A stretch of 64,000 nt of DNA from Saccharopolyspora spinosa NRRL 18395 (GTDB taxonomy: Bacteria; Actinomycetota; Actinomycetes; Mycobacteriales; Pseudonocardiaceae): NCBI RefSeq assembly GCF_000194155.1, contig NZ_GL877878.1, positions 3,627,557 to 3,691,556 on the forward strand. The letters run 5' to 3'. The stretch's first letter is position 1. Every line of letters begins with the position of its first letter. The translations under genes and the position numbers were made by a program. Under the pieces are notes generated by a model. The model saw only the letters and a program-made list of their open reading frames with translations. It searched no databases and was not told the DNA's origin. Of the stretch, positions 1 through 8,865 are shown piece after piece.

Positions 1-32
1 CTCGATGTCGTCAAGGTAGGTGGAGGTGCCGT

Positions 33-640
33 ATGTCGAACACTGCAGTGGAAGCGGGCCAGGAAGACATCTCGCACCGGTTGCTCGAATCGGCGAAATC
101 CTCTCCTACGCCCCCGTCAAGGAGATCGACTGGGAGGAACCCCTACCGCCGGGCTACTACGGGCTCAGCCCGGAGTGGAGCTCCCTGTACGGCACCCGCC
201 TCTGGGACCAGATGAGCGAAGATCAGCGGATCGACCTCACGAAGCACGAGATCCGCTCGATCGCCAGCACCGGCATCTGGGTTCGAGATGATCATGCAAC
301 AGATGGTGCTTCGCGACCAGTACGTGCAGAACCCGGCGAACGAGGACTTCCAGTGGGCGCTCACGGAGATCGCCGACGAGTGCCGCCACTCGATCATGTT
401 CGCCTGGTTCTGCGAGAAGCTCGACGTCCCGGCCTACTACCCCACGCGGGCCAGCGTGGAACTCGGGCGCGGGTTCAAGACGCTGGCCACGGCCGAGGCC
501 GCGTACGCCGGGATCCTGGTCGCCGAAGAAGTGCTCGACATCATTCAGCGCGACCTGATGCGCGACGAGCGCGTGCTCCCGCTGGCGCGCAAGGTCAGCC
601 AGTTCAGCACGGGCTTGCGCGGCGGTGCGGGTGGCAGAAC
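33..640 (+). pseudogene. AurF-like diiron oxygenase remnant
   Basis: Three frames in succession give consecutive pieces of one protein resembling the p-aminobenzoate N-oxygenase (AurF) family of diiron enzymes. The first is the N-terminus MSNTAVEAGQEDISHRLLES. The second, about 100-280, contains IDWEEPLPPGYYGLSPEWSS. The third, from 288, contains ADECRHSIMFAWFCEKL, whose ExxH spacing fits a metal-ligand helix. At least two frameshifts, near 97 and 281, separate the pieces. Similarity stops near 640, so the C-terminal half is missing. A sequencing error could explain one shift but not two shifts plus a truncation. The family call comes from recognised motifs and was not searched. Confidence 0.7.
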
Positions 641-1054
641 CTGGGGCAACCTGCCACGCCGTTTCCAGCTGAAGGAACCCGCCAGGGCCAGCAAAAGCGA
701 GTCTCGGATCTGATAGGTGCCGTATTCGTCTGCAAAGGTCAGGATAATGCTGCTTCAGTGCAGCATGGCCGCCTGGGGTGTCGAATATTCGAATACGGCA
801 GCAACCCGACGAAACGCGGCAACACCGCCACCAGGCACCAGCGGATCACCGCAGCACGGCACTCACCCAAGCGGAACCACGCAGCAGCACCGAACCGACG
901 ACACCAGGCCACCCAGCCACCGCCATCCACAACCACCACGACACACCATGACCACCGCCGCGAGGCGGCTTGGTCACGATGCGTCACGAATTAGTACTGG
1001 TCAGGCCATTTTTCGGCGCATGTCCGGGTTGGGTGCATTGGCAGGCCCTCTACG
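641..1054. other. Gap with no recognisable gene
   Basis: About 400 bases follow the broken oxygenase. The stretch is rich in short CCAC and ACCACC repeats near 890-960 and has a small AT-rich palindrome around 783-792. No frame gives a convincing protein. It reads like decayed sequence bordering the fold-back repeat. Confidence 0.5.
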
Positions 1055-1293
1055 CCAGGGCGTGTGCAAGGTTGACCTGTCCGGTTTAGGTAGTTTCGGG
1101 TAGGCAAGTTGGCCAGGTGGTGGACCGTTTCGATACCGGCGGCGCCAGCGCCATATCCAGACGCCCTGCCGGGCCCCGAGCAGATCGGTTCGCAGGTTTC
1201 CGTCCAGAACAAAGACCTTCCAGGCTGCGGGCCCTGGCACGTCCGTACCCGCCCACGATTTCCATTGAAATTGCGGAGGTTGTCCACAGGCAT

Positions 1294-1318
1294 CGGCGTG
1301 TCGGGGTGCGACACGCCG
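1294..1318. repeat. Hairpin inside fold-back repeat
   Basis: Perfect 10-bp arms CGGCGTGTCG and CGACACGCCG flank the 5-nt loop GGGTG. It lies just left of the central palindrome and has no counterpart in the right arm. Confidence 0.7.
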
Positions 1319-1323
1319 ACGGT

Positions 1324-1371
1324 CCGCAAGTTCCATTGAAATCGAAGGTTCGATTTCAATGGAACTTGCGG
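1324..1371. repeat. 48-nt perfect palindrome
   Basis: The 23-nt arms read CCGCAAGTTCCATTGAAATC plus GAA and their exact reverse complement, around a 2-nt GG centre. The inner 36-38 nt recur at 16576-16621, and a half-site GATTTCCATTGAAATTGCGG lies at about 1257-1276. Both copies sit beside decayed genes, which suggests a dispersed repeat family and not a local operator. Confidence 0.85.
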
Positions 1372-1660
1372 ATTCTCTCCGCCGAGGCGGACTCGATGAA
1401 CGTCTTCGCACCGGCGGTCACCGCCAGCACCGCCAGCACCGGGCGGGTACGGACGTGCCAGGACCCGCAGCCTGGAAGGTCTTTGTTCTGGACGGAAACT
1501 TGCGAACCGGATATGGCGCTGGCGCCGACCGAACGGCACAGCCGCCGGTATCGAAACGGTCCACCACCTGGCCAACCTGCCACCCACCTGGGCAACCTGC
1601 CACCCACCTTCCCGCCCGAAACTACCTAAACCGGATAGGTCAACCTTGCACACGCCCTGG

Positions 1661-1872
1661 GGTCAGTGCCTCGCTCGTTGCAGCCTGACCGATGGCCACC
1701 CGAGTGTGTCGCCCTCGCCTCGCGTCCCACCTGGACAAACCCCCGCCGCAACCCTCAGATCAACCTCGCACACGCCCTGCCCTCTACGCCCTGACCCGTT
1801 CGCGCGAAATCGCCGCGACGTCCGTGCCCTGGTGACGCGCCCGCCCGTGCGACCAGAGTTGTTGGCGAGGGC
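1661..1872. other. Gap with repeat debris
   Basis: No gene is recognisable. Around 1757-1795 a third, degenerate copy of the outer fold-back end occurs (CGCACACGCCCTGCCCTCTA), matching in reverse complement the sequence around 1041-1075. A GCGCGAAATCGCCGC stretch at about 1800 resembles one arm of the hairpin at 42054-42085. Confidence 0.5.
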
Positions 1873-2913
1873 TCAGCGCTTGGGGCGCGGGGGTGGGGCG
1901 GTGGAATCGCGCACCACCAGGGAGTGCGTCGTGGTGCGGCGGCGGGGTCGGGCCGACGGTTGCTTCAGCGCGAGGAGCAACGCCTGCTCCCCCATTTCCG
2001 CCATCGGCAACCGCACCGTCGTCAGGGCCGGCGACAGGTGCTCCGCGACAGCCACGTCGTCGAAGCCAGCCACCGAAATGTCCTTCGGCACAGCCATTCC
2101 GCGCGCTCGCAGGGCCGCGAGGACACCGATCGCCATGTCGTCGTTGAGCGCGATCACCGCCGTCACGTCGGGGTGATCGTCGAGGACGCGCTGCATGGCC
2201 TGCGTGCCGCCCTCGCGCGTGAACGCTTCCTCGATGACGGGAATGTCCTCGATCGACAGACCGGCCGCTTCCAGCGCTTGCGCGGCTCCCGCGAGCCGAT
2301 CGGCCACTGTGGTCAGGGTCCGTGGCCCGGCGACGAAGGCTATCTGCCGGTGCCCAAGGGAAAGCACGTGTTCGGTGATGGACCGGCCGCCCGCGGTGTT
2401 GTCCGGCAGCACCGCGTCGGTGCCGAGGTGGTGGCGTCCGATCACCGCGACGCGGCCGCCGGTTTCCTGGAACGCCTGGAGGTCCTGCTTCACCGACGCC
2501 TGCGTCCGCGCGTCCACGAAACCCGAGCCCGCGATGATGATCGCCCGGACCCGGTTGGCGATCAGCGTGCGGACCTGGACGAGCTCGTTCTCCGGGTCGC
2601 GCCCGGTGTGGCAGATCTGCACGGTCAGGCCCTGCTGCGCGCCGACGCGCAGCACCCCGCTGGCGATCTCGGTGAAGTAGGGGTCGCCGATCTCGTGCAC
2701 TAGCAGCCCGACGCTTGTGCTCGCGCCGCCGGCCAGCGTGCGCGCGTGCACGTTGGCGACGTATCCCATCTGTGCGGCGACTTCGCGAACCCGCTCGGCG
2801 ATGGCGTCGCTCACGCCCGCGGACCCGGACAGCGCCCGTGAAGCCGCCGCTATCGACACCCCGGCCCGCTCGGCGACGTCGATGAGCCTGAGCCTCGCGC
2901 GTTGCTGTGGCAT
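1873..2913 (-). CDS. LacI-family transcriptional regulator
   Basis: A 346-aa repressor with the usual LacI/GalR layout. Residues 8-30 form the helix-turn-helix and hinge region (LIDVAERAGVSIAAASRALS). A periplasmic-binding-protein-like sensor domain follows, with the family patterns LVHEIGDPYFTEIASGV and ALNDDMAIGVLAALRARGM. The ATG at 2913 is chosen over the upstream GTG because GGAAGGGG lies 6 nt before it and the protein then starts just ahead of the DNA-binding helix. The gene is divergent from the transporter operon starting at 3056. Between them is a canonical LacI-type palindrome, so it probably represses that operon until a sugar-like effector binds. The effector is unknown. Confidence 0.93.
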   Translation of the reverse strand: MPQQRARLRLIDVAERAGVSIAAASRALSGSAGVSDAIAERVREVAAQMGYVANVHARTLAGGASTSVGLLVHEIGDPYFTEIASGVLRVGAQQGLTVQICHTGRDPENELVQVRTLIANRVRAIIIAGSGFVDARTQASVKQDLQAFQETGGRVAVIGRHHLGTDAVLPDNTAGGRSITEHVLSLGHRQIAFVAGPRTLTTVADRLAGAAQALEAAGLSIEDIPVIEEAFTREGGTQAMQRVLDDHPDVTAVIALNDDMAIGVLAALRARGMAVPKDISVAGFDDVAVAEHLSPALTTVRLPMAEMGEQALLLALKQPSARPRRRTTTHSLVVRDSTAPPPRPKR

Positions 2914-3006
2914 CCGTGTCCCCTTCCGCTCCGGTCCGCCTCGCGGCCCGCGCCCACCATCATGATCCGTGGACCTTGCCACTTCGCCCGATGGTTCCTA
3001 TTCTGC

Positions 3007-3032
3007 CGTAAGCGCTTACGCAAACGCTTACG
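3007..3032. promoter_or_regulatory. Double LacI-type operator
   Basis: CGTAAGCGCTTACG at 3007-3020 is a perfect 14-nt palindrome with the central CG typical of LacI/GalR operators. A second, imperfect copy, GCAAACGCTTAC, follows at 3020-3031. The pair lies in the 142-bp gap between the divergent regulator (start 2913) and the substrate-binding protein gene (start 3056), placed to block the operon promoter and possibly the regulator's own. Confidence 0.85.
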
Positions 3033-3055
3033 GAGCCCCCAACGACGGGTGGACC

Positions 3056-4270
3056 ATGAAAATTTCACAATGCCTTCGACTAGGTGTACTCGTGACCAGC
3101 GCGAGCCTCGCGCTGACCGGCTGCCTCAGTTCGGGCGCCGGAGGCAACGACGGCAGCATCCAGATCGGCATCTCCCTGCCCCTCACCGGCGACTTCTCCG
3201 AGCCCGGCAAGGGCGTCCGCCGCGGTTACGAAGCGTGGGCCGACTACGTCAACGCCCGCGGCGGGTTGTTGGGCCGCAAGGTCGAGCTGACCATCCTCGA
3301 CGACCAGTCCAACGCCGACCGCGTAGCGGCCGACTACGAGAAGCTGATCAACCAGGACGGCGCTGACCTGGTCTTCGGACCGTTCTCCACGCGCCTGGTG
3401 ATCCCGGCCGCGCAGGTCGCCAAGGACTACGGTTTCCTGTTCGTCGAGCCGGCCGGCGCCGCCGAGGAAGTGTTCAACCAGGGCTTCGACAACCTCTTCT
3501 ACGCCGCGCCCGCGGTCGCCGAGGACCACTACAACCACTTGGCCGCGGCGATCCTGGCGATGCCCGCCGGCCAGCGCCCGAAGACCGCCGCTTACGCCGC
3601 GATGGACGACCCGTTCGCGCAGGGCACGGCCTACGGGTTGAAGGGCAAGCTCGAAGCGGCCGGAATCCGCACGGTGGTCGATGAGGTCTACCCACCCAAC
3701 ACCACGGATTTCGGTTCCATCGCAGCCAAGATCGCCGATTCCCGCGCGGACCTCGTCGTCGGCGGAACGCAGTACCAGGACGCGGTCAACCTCATCCTGG
3801 CGCTGCGCCAACTCCGCTACCAGCCCGCGATGGCGGCCTTCTCCACCGCACCGACCAACCCGGAGTTCGCCAAAGCGATCGGCGAGCAGACCGAGGGAAT
3901 CCTCTCCCCAACCGGCTACACGCCGGACGCGAACTTCCCGTCCAACAAGGAGTTCGTCGAGCACTACACCCGGATGTTCAACTCCCCGCCCAGCGAGGAC
4001 GAGGCCAACGCGTGGACCACCGGGCAGGTCGTGGCCGCCGCCGTGCAGGCCGTCGGTTGCGCCGATCCGGACCCCGACTGCCAGCGCAGGCTCATCGACT
4101 GGCTGCGCCAGAACGAGGTGGACACCGTGGTCGGCAAGCTCAGCTGGGACGCCACCGGAAAACCGCGCGGCGCGCACCTGATCCAGCAGTACGTCGGCGG
4201 CCGGATCCGCATCGTGCTTCCTGCGGAAACCAAGGAAGCCGACCTGGTCCACCCCAAGCCGGCGTGGTGA
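3056..4270 (+). CDS. ABC transporter substrate-binding lipoprotein
   Basis: A 404-aa extracytoplasmic receptor of the Leu/Ile/Val-binding (HAAT) type. The ATG at 3056 gives a lipoprotein signal peptide ending in LTGC, with the lipidated Cys at 23. The mature domain starts IQIGISLPLTGDFSEPGKGV, the typical opening of this family, and continues with ERDQ-like LTILDDQSNADRVAADYEKL. The livH, livM, livG and livF homologues follow directly. Although the transporter class is called branched-chain amino acid, many members bind other small ligands. The LacI regulator and downstream sugar-type enzymes suggest a polyol, keto-sugar or sugar acid here. The open frame extends upstream to 2969, but that part overlaps the operator and lacks a signal sequence. 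Confidence 0.9.
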   Translation: MKISQCLRLGVLVTSASLALTGCLSSGAGGNDGSIQIGISLPLTGDFSEPGKGVRRGYEAWADYVNARGGLLGRKVELTILDDQSNADRVAADYEKLINQDGADLVFGPFSTRLVIPAAQVAKDYGFLFVEPAGAAEEVFNQGFDNLFYAAPAVAEDHYNHLAAAILAMPAGQRPKTAAYAAMDDPFAQGTAYGLKGKLEAAGIRTVVDEVYPPNTTDFGSIAAKIADSRADLVVGGTQYQDAVNLILALRQLRYQPAMAAFSTAPTNPEFAKAIGEQTEGILSPTGYTPDANFPSNKEFVEHYTRMFNSPPSEDEANAWTTGQVVAAAVQAVGCADPDPDCQRRLIDWLRQNEVDTVVGKLSWDATGKPRGAHLIQQYVGGRIRIVLPAETKEADLVHPKPAW

Positions 4271-4277
4271 TGCCGAG

Positions 4278-5162
4278 ATGACCGGATCGCTCCTGCTGCA
4301 GAGCCTGGTGCTCGGCGTGCTACTCGGCGGGCTCTACGCACTCCTCGCCGCGGGCCTGACGCTGTACTTCGGCGTGATGCGCGTGGTGATGCTGGCGCAC
4401 TCCGCCTTCCTAATCCTGGCGGCATACCTGGCCTGGTTCTTCAACCTCCAGACCGGCTTGGACCCGCTGCTGTCGCTGCTGGTGACCGTCCCACTGTTCT
4501 TCGCGGTCGGCGTGCTCATGCAGCAGTTGCTGATCTCGCGGCTCCGCCCGGCGACGCTGACCATGATGTCGGTGCTGCTGACGTTCGCCATCGCGCTGGT
4601 GATCGAAGGCGCGCTCGGGCTCGTCTTCAGCGGCACCCACCGACGCATCCAGCTGCCCTACTCCGGCGCGGACATCCAGTTCTTCGGCGCCAGCCTCCCG
4701 GTGGTGAAGCTGATCGCGTTCGGCCTCGCCGCGGTGTCACTGGCCTCGCTCTACGTGCTGCTGAAGAAGAGCCGGTTCGGCCAGGCGCTGCGTGCCACGA
4801 TCCAGCACCGCGAGGCCGCGCAGCTGGTCGGCATCAACACCGGCCGGATCGCCGGCTACGGGTTCGGGTTGGGGCTGGCCACCGCGGCGATCGGCGGCAC
4901 TGCGCTGGCCCTGGACTCCACGATCTACCCGTCGCTGCACTGGCACTGGATCGGGCCACTGATGGCGATCATCGTGGTGGGCGGACTGGGCAGCATCCCC
5001 GGTGCGGCGATCGCCGCCATGCTGCTGGGGCTCGGCCAGAGCCTGCTCCAGCTGCCGCTCGGAACGACTTGGGCGCAAACGGTTTTCTACGTCGCGCTGT
5101 TCGCCACCTTGCTCCTGCACCCCCAGGGATTCTTCGGAGGCCGCCTTGCGCAGCGTTTCTGA
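4278..5162 (+). CDS. Branched-chain-type ABC permease, LivH family
   Basis: A 294-aa integral membrane protein, very hydrophobic throughout, opening with MTGSLLLQSLVLGVLLGGLY as LivH proteins do. The cytoplasmic EAA-like loop near residues 165-185 reads KKSRFGQALRATIQHREAAQ, followed by LVGINTGRI, matching the family pattern. It starts 7 nt after the binding-protein gene and its 3' end overlaps the next permease by 17 nt. It should pair with the LivM-type protein to form the translocation channel for the ligand delivered by the lipoprotein. Confidence 0.92.
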   Translation: MTGSLLLQSLVLGVLLGGLYALLAAGLTLYFGVMRVVMLAHSAFLILAAYLAWFFNLQTGLDPLLSLLVTVPLFFAVGVLMQQLLISRLRPATLTMMSVLLTFAIALVIEGALGLVFSGTHRRIQLPYSGADIQFFGASLPVVKLIAFGLAAVSLASLYVLLKKSRFGQALRATIQHREAAQLVGINTGRIAGYGFGLGLATAAIGGTALALDSTIYPSLHWHWIGPLMAIIVVGGLGSIPGAAIAAMLLGLGQSLLQLPLGTTWAQTVFYVALFATLLLHPQGFFGGRLAQRF

Positions 5163-6198
5163 TCCCGCCCGCGCCGCGAAGCTCGTCGGCCTGCTCGCGC
5201 TGGCCGCGCTGGTGGTCGCTTTCCCCGGGCTGGCTCCGGATCCGTTCATCCTGTCGGTCGGCGTGGTGATCATGAGCTACGCGGTGCTGGCCACGTCGTG
5301 GAACTTCGTGGGCGGATTCACCGGCTACATCTCGCTGGGCCACGCGGCATACTCCGGGCTCGGCGGTTACGCCACCGCGCTGCTGGTCGTGCGCGCGGAC
5401 CTGAACCCGTGGCTCGCCCTGGTCCTCGGCGGCGTGGTCATCGCGGTGCTCGCGGTGCCGATCGGCGTCGCGAGCCTTCGGGTGCGCGGTGCATCGTTCG
5501 TCATCGTCTCGATCGCGCTGGTGCTGATCACGCTGCTGGTCTTCCAGAGCTGGGGAGATTTCACCGGCGGTTCCAACGGTTTGCGCGTGCCGCGCCCGTT
5601 CGGTCCGGAGGTGCTCCGCCCAGAGCAGCACGAGCGGTTCTTCTACCTGCACGCCGCGCTGCTGGCCGTCGCCCTGCTGTGCTGGTGGGCGATCGACCGG
5701 TCCCGTTTCGGCGCCGGGCTGAAGGCGATCCGGGAGGACGAGGACAAGGCCGAAGCGCTCGGGGTGCCGACCTTCACCTACAAGCTCGTCGCGTTCGTCG
5801 TCTCGGCGTTCTTCACCGCGCTGGGGGGCGGGCTCTACGCGCTGTGGTTCGGGTTCCTGGACCCGATCTTCCAGTTCTCCGTGCTGACCGGTTCCTACCT
5901 GGTGCTGATGAGCCTGCTCGGCGGTGTGCGGAGCCTGTTCGGGCCGGTGCTCGGCGCGTTGATCGTCGGCTACGCCGTGGAGTACTTCAAGGCCCAGTAC
6001 GGCGACACCCAGCTGCACCTGGTCGCGCTGGGGGTGCTGCTTGCCGCGGTGGTGCTGTTCATGCCCGACGGGATCATCCCGGCGCTGCGCGACCTGCTGC
6101 ACCGGTTCCGCCCGCGGAGGGCGTCGATCCGGGAAGTCAGCCAGGCCGAGCTCGCCGAGCAGCGCCGGGCCGGGACCGTCGAGGAGGCGCGCCGGTGA
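5146..6198 (+). CDS. Branched-chain-type ABC permease, LivM family
   Basis: A 350-aa permease. The TTG at 5146 is chosen: GGAGG lies 5 nt upstream, and the protein then begins LRSVSDPARAAKLVGLLALA, directly before the first membrane helix. Upstream in-frame sequence overlaps livH and has no membrane character. LivM features include SWNFVGGFTGYISLGHAAYS near residue 50 and RFGAGLKAIREDEDKAEALG, the coupling loop that contacts the ATPases. The C-terminus ends in a hydrophilic tail with several Arg and Glu residues. The stop codon overlaps the GTG start of the next gene by 4 nt. Confidence 0.92.
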   Translation: MRSVSDPARAAKLVGLLALAALVVAFPGLAPDPFILSVGVVIMSYAVLATSWNFVGGFTGYISLGHAAYSGLGGYATALLVVRADLNPWLALVLGGVVIAVLAVPIGVASLRVRGASFVIVSIALVLITLLVFQSWGDFTGGSNGLRVPRPFGPEVLRPEQHERFFYLHAALLAVALLCWWAIDRSRFGAGLKAIREDEDKAEALGVPTFTYKLVAFVVSAFFTALGGGLYALWFGFLDPIFQFSVLTGSYLVLMSLLGGVRSLFGPVLGALIVGYAVEYFKAQYGDTQLHLVALGVLLAAVVLFMPDGIIPALRDLLHRFRPRRASIREVSQAELAEQRRAGTVEEARR

Positions 6199-6930
6199 GC
6201 ACGGGACTGGAAACCACCGGCCTGACCAAGTCCTTCGGCGGGGTGTGCGCCGTCAACGGGGCCACCGTCGCCTTCCAGCACGGCAAGGTCAACGCGCTGA
6301 TCGGCCCCAATGGATCGGGCAAGACCACGTTCTTCAACTGCGTCACCGGGATGATCAAGCCCGATTCCGGCTCCGCGAGCTACCGCGGCCAGGACATCAC
6401 CGGCCGCCCGCCGCACCGGATCGCCCGCGCGGGCATCGGCCGCAGCTTCCAGCTGTGCCGGATCTTCCCGCGGATGACGGCGCTGGAGAACCTGTTGGTC
6501 CCGGTTCGCTCCCGAACCCTGCTCGGCCAGCTGGTCTCCGCGCGCCAGCGCGCCGACCTGGACCGGGCGCGCGAACTGCTCACCCGCGTCGGCATCGAGC
6601 ACCTGGCCGACGTGCAGGGCCCGCGACCTGTCCTACGGCCAGCAGAAACTCCTCGAACTCGCCGGGGTGCTGATGGCCGATCCCGAGACGGTCCTGCTCG
6701 ACGAGCCGGCGGGCGGGGTGAACCCGGCGCTGATCGAGCGGATCGGGGAACTGGTGCGCGCGCTCAACGCCGAGGGCCGGACCTTCCTGATCGTGGAGCA
6801 CAACATGGACCTGGTGATGAGCCTGTCGGACCACGTGGTCGTCTTCGACCGCGGGCGGCCGATCGCCGCGGGCACGCCCGACGAGGTCCGCAACGACCCG
6901 CGAGTCCTGGAGGCCTACCTTGGGATCTGA
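6195..6930 (+). pseudogene. LivG-type ABC ATPase gene with one frameshift
   Basis: The first part, from GTG at 6195, encodes an ABC ATPase with Walker A GPNGSGKTT at residues 37-45 and a Q-loop region ending at HLADVQG. Near 6621 the frame is lost. The other frame supplies the signature-like DLSYGQQKLLELAGVLM, Walker B TVLLDEPAGGVNP and the switch region FLIVEHNMDLVMSL, to a stop at 6930. Removing one C from the CCC run at 6621-6623 restores a continuous protein reading VQGRDLSYGQQ. All catalytic motifs survive and the neighbours are intact, so a sequencing error or very recent mutation is likely. If the shift is real, the transporter must borrow another ATPase. Confidence 0.85.
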
Positions 6931-7714
6931 GCAGCGGGGTTCGGGCGAACACCTGCTCGAACTCGTCGACGTCGAGGCCGGGTACGGGCGCGCGGCGCTG
7001 GTGCTGCGCGGGCTGACGGTGCGGGTGCCGCCGGCCAGCGTGGTCTGCCTCGTGGGGCCCAACGGCGCCGGGAAGTCCACGGTGCTCAAGGTCGCCAGCG
7101 GCATGCTCGCACCGCGATCCGGCCGGATTCTGGTGTCCGGGAAGGACGTCACGAGCCGCCGACCGCAGCAGATGCTCGAAGCCGGACTGTCCCACGTCCT
7201 CCAGGGGCACAGCGTGTTCAAGGAGATGACGGTCGAGGAGAACGTGCTGCTCGGCGCTTACACACTGCGGGACAGGTCCGAGATCGCCGACCGCGTGGCC
7301 TTCGTCCAGGACCTCTTCCCGGTCGTCGCCGAGCGGTGGAACGCGCTGGCCGGGGCGCTTTCCGGCGGCCAGCAGAAGCAGGTGGAGTTCGCCCGGTCCC
7401 TGATGGTCAGCCCGAAGGTCGTGCTGCTCGACGAACCGTCGATGGGCCTGGACCCCAAAGCGACCGAGACCGTGTTCACCCAGGTGGCGCGGATGCGCGA
7501 CGCGGGGACGGCGGTGCTGCTGGTGGAGCAGAACGCCCGCCGCGCTTTGGCGGTCGCCGACCTGGGCTGCGTGCTCGACCTCGGCCGGGTGCACCTCTCC
7601 GGCCCGGCATCCGACCTGCTCGCCGACCCGCAACTCGGCGAGCTCTACCTCGGCAACCGACGCTCCAGCACCACATCGTCGAAGACGTTGAAGACAGGAA
7701 GGCCGCGAGCATGA
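6920..7714 (+). CDS. LivF-type ABC ATPase
   Basis: A 264-aa ABC ATPase of the LivF family. It has Walker A GPNGAGKST, the Q-loop sequence LSHVLQGHSVFKEMTVEENV, signature LSGGQQKQVEFARSL, Walker B KVVLLDEPSMGL and switch LLVEQNARRAL. The TTG at 6920 starts inside the end of livG and has GGAGG 6 nt upstream. Its stop overlaps the ATG of the oxidoreductase at 7711. That tight coupling places transport and catabolism in one transcript. It would heterodimerise with the LivG-type subunit to power the two permeases. Confidence 0.92.
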   Translation: MGSEQRGSGEHLLELVDVEAGYGRAALVLRGLTVRVPPASVVCLVGPNGAGKSTVLKVASGMLAPRSGRILVSGKDVTSRRPQQMLEAGLSHVLQGHSVFKEMTVEENVLLGAYTLRDRSEIADRVAFVQDLFPVVAERWNALAGALSGGQQKQVEFARSLMVSPKVVLLDEPSMGLDPKATETVFTQVARMRDAGTAVLLVEQNARRALAVADLGCVLDLGRVHLSGPASDLLADPQLGELYLGNRRSSTTSSKTLKTGRPRA

Positions 7715-8865
7715 CCGATCGCACCTACCGCATCCTGATGAACGGCGTCACCGGCCGGATGGGCTACCGCCAGCACCTGCTGCGCTCGGTCCTGGCGATC
7801 CGCGACGACGGCGGCGTGCCGCTCGCCGACGGCAGCCGCATCCAGGTCGAGCCGGTCCTAGTCGGCCGCAACGCCGAGAAGCTGGCCCGCATCACCGCTG
7901 ACCACGACATCGCCGAGTGGAGCACCGATCTCGACGCGCTGCTGGCCGAGGACGCTGCGGAGATCTACTTCGACACCCAGGTCACCAGCGAGCGCCGCAA
8001 GGCGGTGCTGAAGGCCGTGGCCGCAGGTAAGCACGTCTACACCGAGAAGCCCGTGGCCGAGACCGTGGCCGAAGGCGAGGAGCTGGTGAAGGCGGCCGAA
8101 GACGCCGGGGTCGTCAACGGCGTCGTGCACGACAAGATCTTCCTGCCGGGCTTGCAGAAGCTAAAACGGCTGGTGGACGCGGGATTCTTCGGCCGGATCC
8201 TGTCCGTGCGCGGGGAATTCGGCTACTGGGTCTTCGAGGGCGACCTGCTGCCCGCCCAGCGGCCGAGCTGGAACTACCGTGCCGAGGACGGCGGCGGCGT
8301 GGTGCTGGACATGTTCTGCCACTGGAACTACGTGCTGGAGAACATCTTCGGCCGGGTCCGCGCGGTCACCGCGAAGGCCGTCACACACATCCCGGAGCGC
8401 TGGGACGAGGACGGGCAGCACTACCACGCCACCGCCGACGACGCGGCTTACGCGATCTTCGAGCTCGACGGCGGGGTCATCGCGCAGATCAACTCGTCGT
8501 GGGCGGTGCGGGTGGAACGCAAGGAGCTGCTGGAGTTCCAGGTCGACGGCACGCACGGTTCGGCGGTCGCGGGCCTGTTCGGCTGCCGGGTCCAGCCGCG
8601 AGTGCGCACCCCGCGGCCGTCGTGGAACCCGGACCTGCCCACCACCGAGGACTTCCGCGGCCAATGGGACGAGATCCCCGACAACGCGGTGTTCCGCAAC
8701 GGTTTCCGCGCGCAGTGGGAACGCTTCCTGCTGGACGTGCACCACGGCGGGCCGCACCCGTACGACCTGGCGGCCGGAGTGCGCGGCCTCCGGCTCGCCC
8801 ACGCCGGGCTCACCTCGTCGGCAGAGGGCCGCCGCATCGAGCTGCCCACCGGCGGCGCGGCATGA
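7711..8865 (+). CDS. Gfo/Idh/MocA-family oxidoreductase
   Basis: A 384-aa NAD(P)-dependent sugar or polyol dehydrogenase-like protein. The N-terminal Rossmann segment reads ILMNGVTGRMGYRQHLL. The family motif EKPVAE appears near residue 111 (KHVYTEKPVAETV), and the C-terminal domain contains GGGVVLDMFCHWNYVLE. Relatives oxidise or reduce hydroxyls of inositols, glucosides and sugar acids. The gene overlaps livF and the DUF993 gene by 4 nt each, so it is part of the same LacI-controlled operon. The first glycine motif (NGVTGRMG) is not the classic GxGxxG, so cofactor preference cannot be read from sequence. Confidence 0.88.
   Translation: MTDRTYRILMNGVTGRMGYRQHLLRSVLAIRDDGGVPLADGSRIQVEPVLVGRNAEKLARITADHDIAEWSTDLDALLAEDAAEIYFDTQVTSERRKAVLKAVAAGKHVYTEKPVAETVAEGEELVKAAEDAGVVNGVVHDKIFLPGLQKLKRLVDAGFFGRILSVRGEFGYWVFEGDLLPAQRPSWNYRAEDGGGVVLDMFCHWNYVLENIFGRVRAVTAKAVTHIPERWDEDGQHYHATADDAAYAIFELDGGVIAQINSSWAVRVERKELLEFQVDGTHGSAVAGLFGCRVQPRVRTPRPSWNPDLPTTEDFRGQWDEIPDNAVFRNGFRAQWERFLLDVHHGGPHPYDLAAGVRGLRLAHAGLTSSAEGRRIELPTGGAA

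Larger units (their letters stand above)
1055..1660. repeat. ~600-bp imperfect fold-back (inverted repeat)
   Basis: The left arm begins CCAGGGCGTGTGCAAGGTTG at 1055. Its reverse complement ends the right arm at 1660. Matching blocks continue inwards: the CCGGTTTAGGTAGTTTCGGG segment, the GCCAGGTGGTGGACCGTTTC segment, a TTCCGTCCAGAACAAAGACC block and a CACGTCCGTACCCGCCC block near 1255, which pairs with 1441. Arms differ by substitutions and small indels; the right arm carries an extra copy of a CACCCACCTGGGCAACCTGC-type unit. A perfect 48-nt palindrome lies near the centre. No transposase is encoded. A MITE-like or fold-back element, or an inverted duplication of one end, would both fit. Confidence 0.75.

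Noticed and set aside
1001..1653. Several overlapping frames of 60-220 codons in the fold-back repeat
   Set aside because: They exist on both strands because the sequence is self-complementary. Translations are Arg/Pro-rich and share no domain.
4969..6102. A 377-codon minus-strand open frame
   Set aside because: Shadow of the LivM-type permease. Its Gln/His/Arg-rich translation is typical of antisense frames.
6600..6680. Programmed ribosomal frameshifting in the LivG-type gene
   Set aside because: There is no slippery heptamer or downstream structure of the usual kind, and ABC ATPases are not known for it. A single-base error or mutation is simpler.
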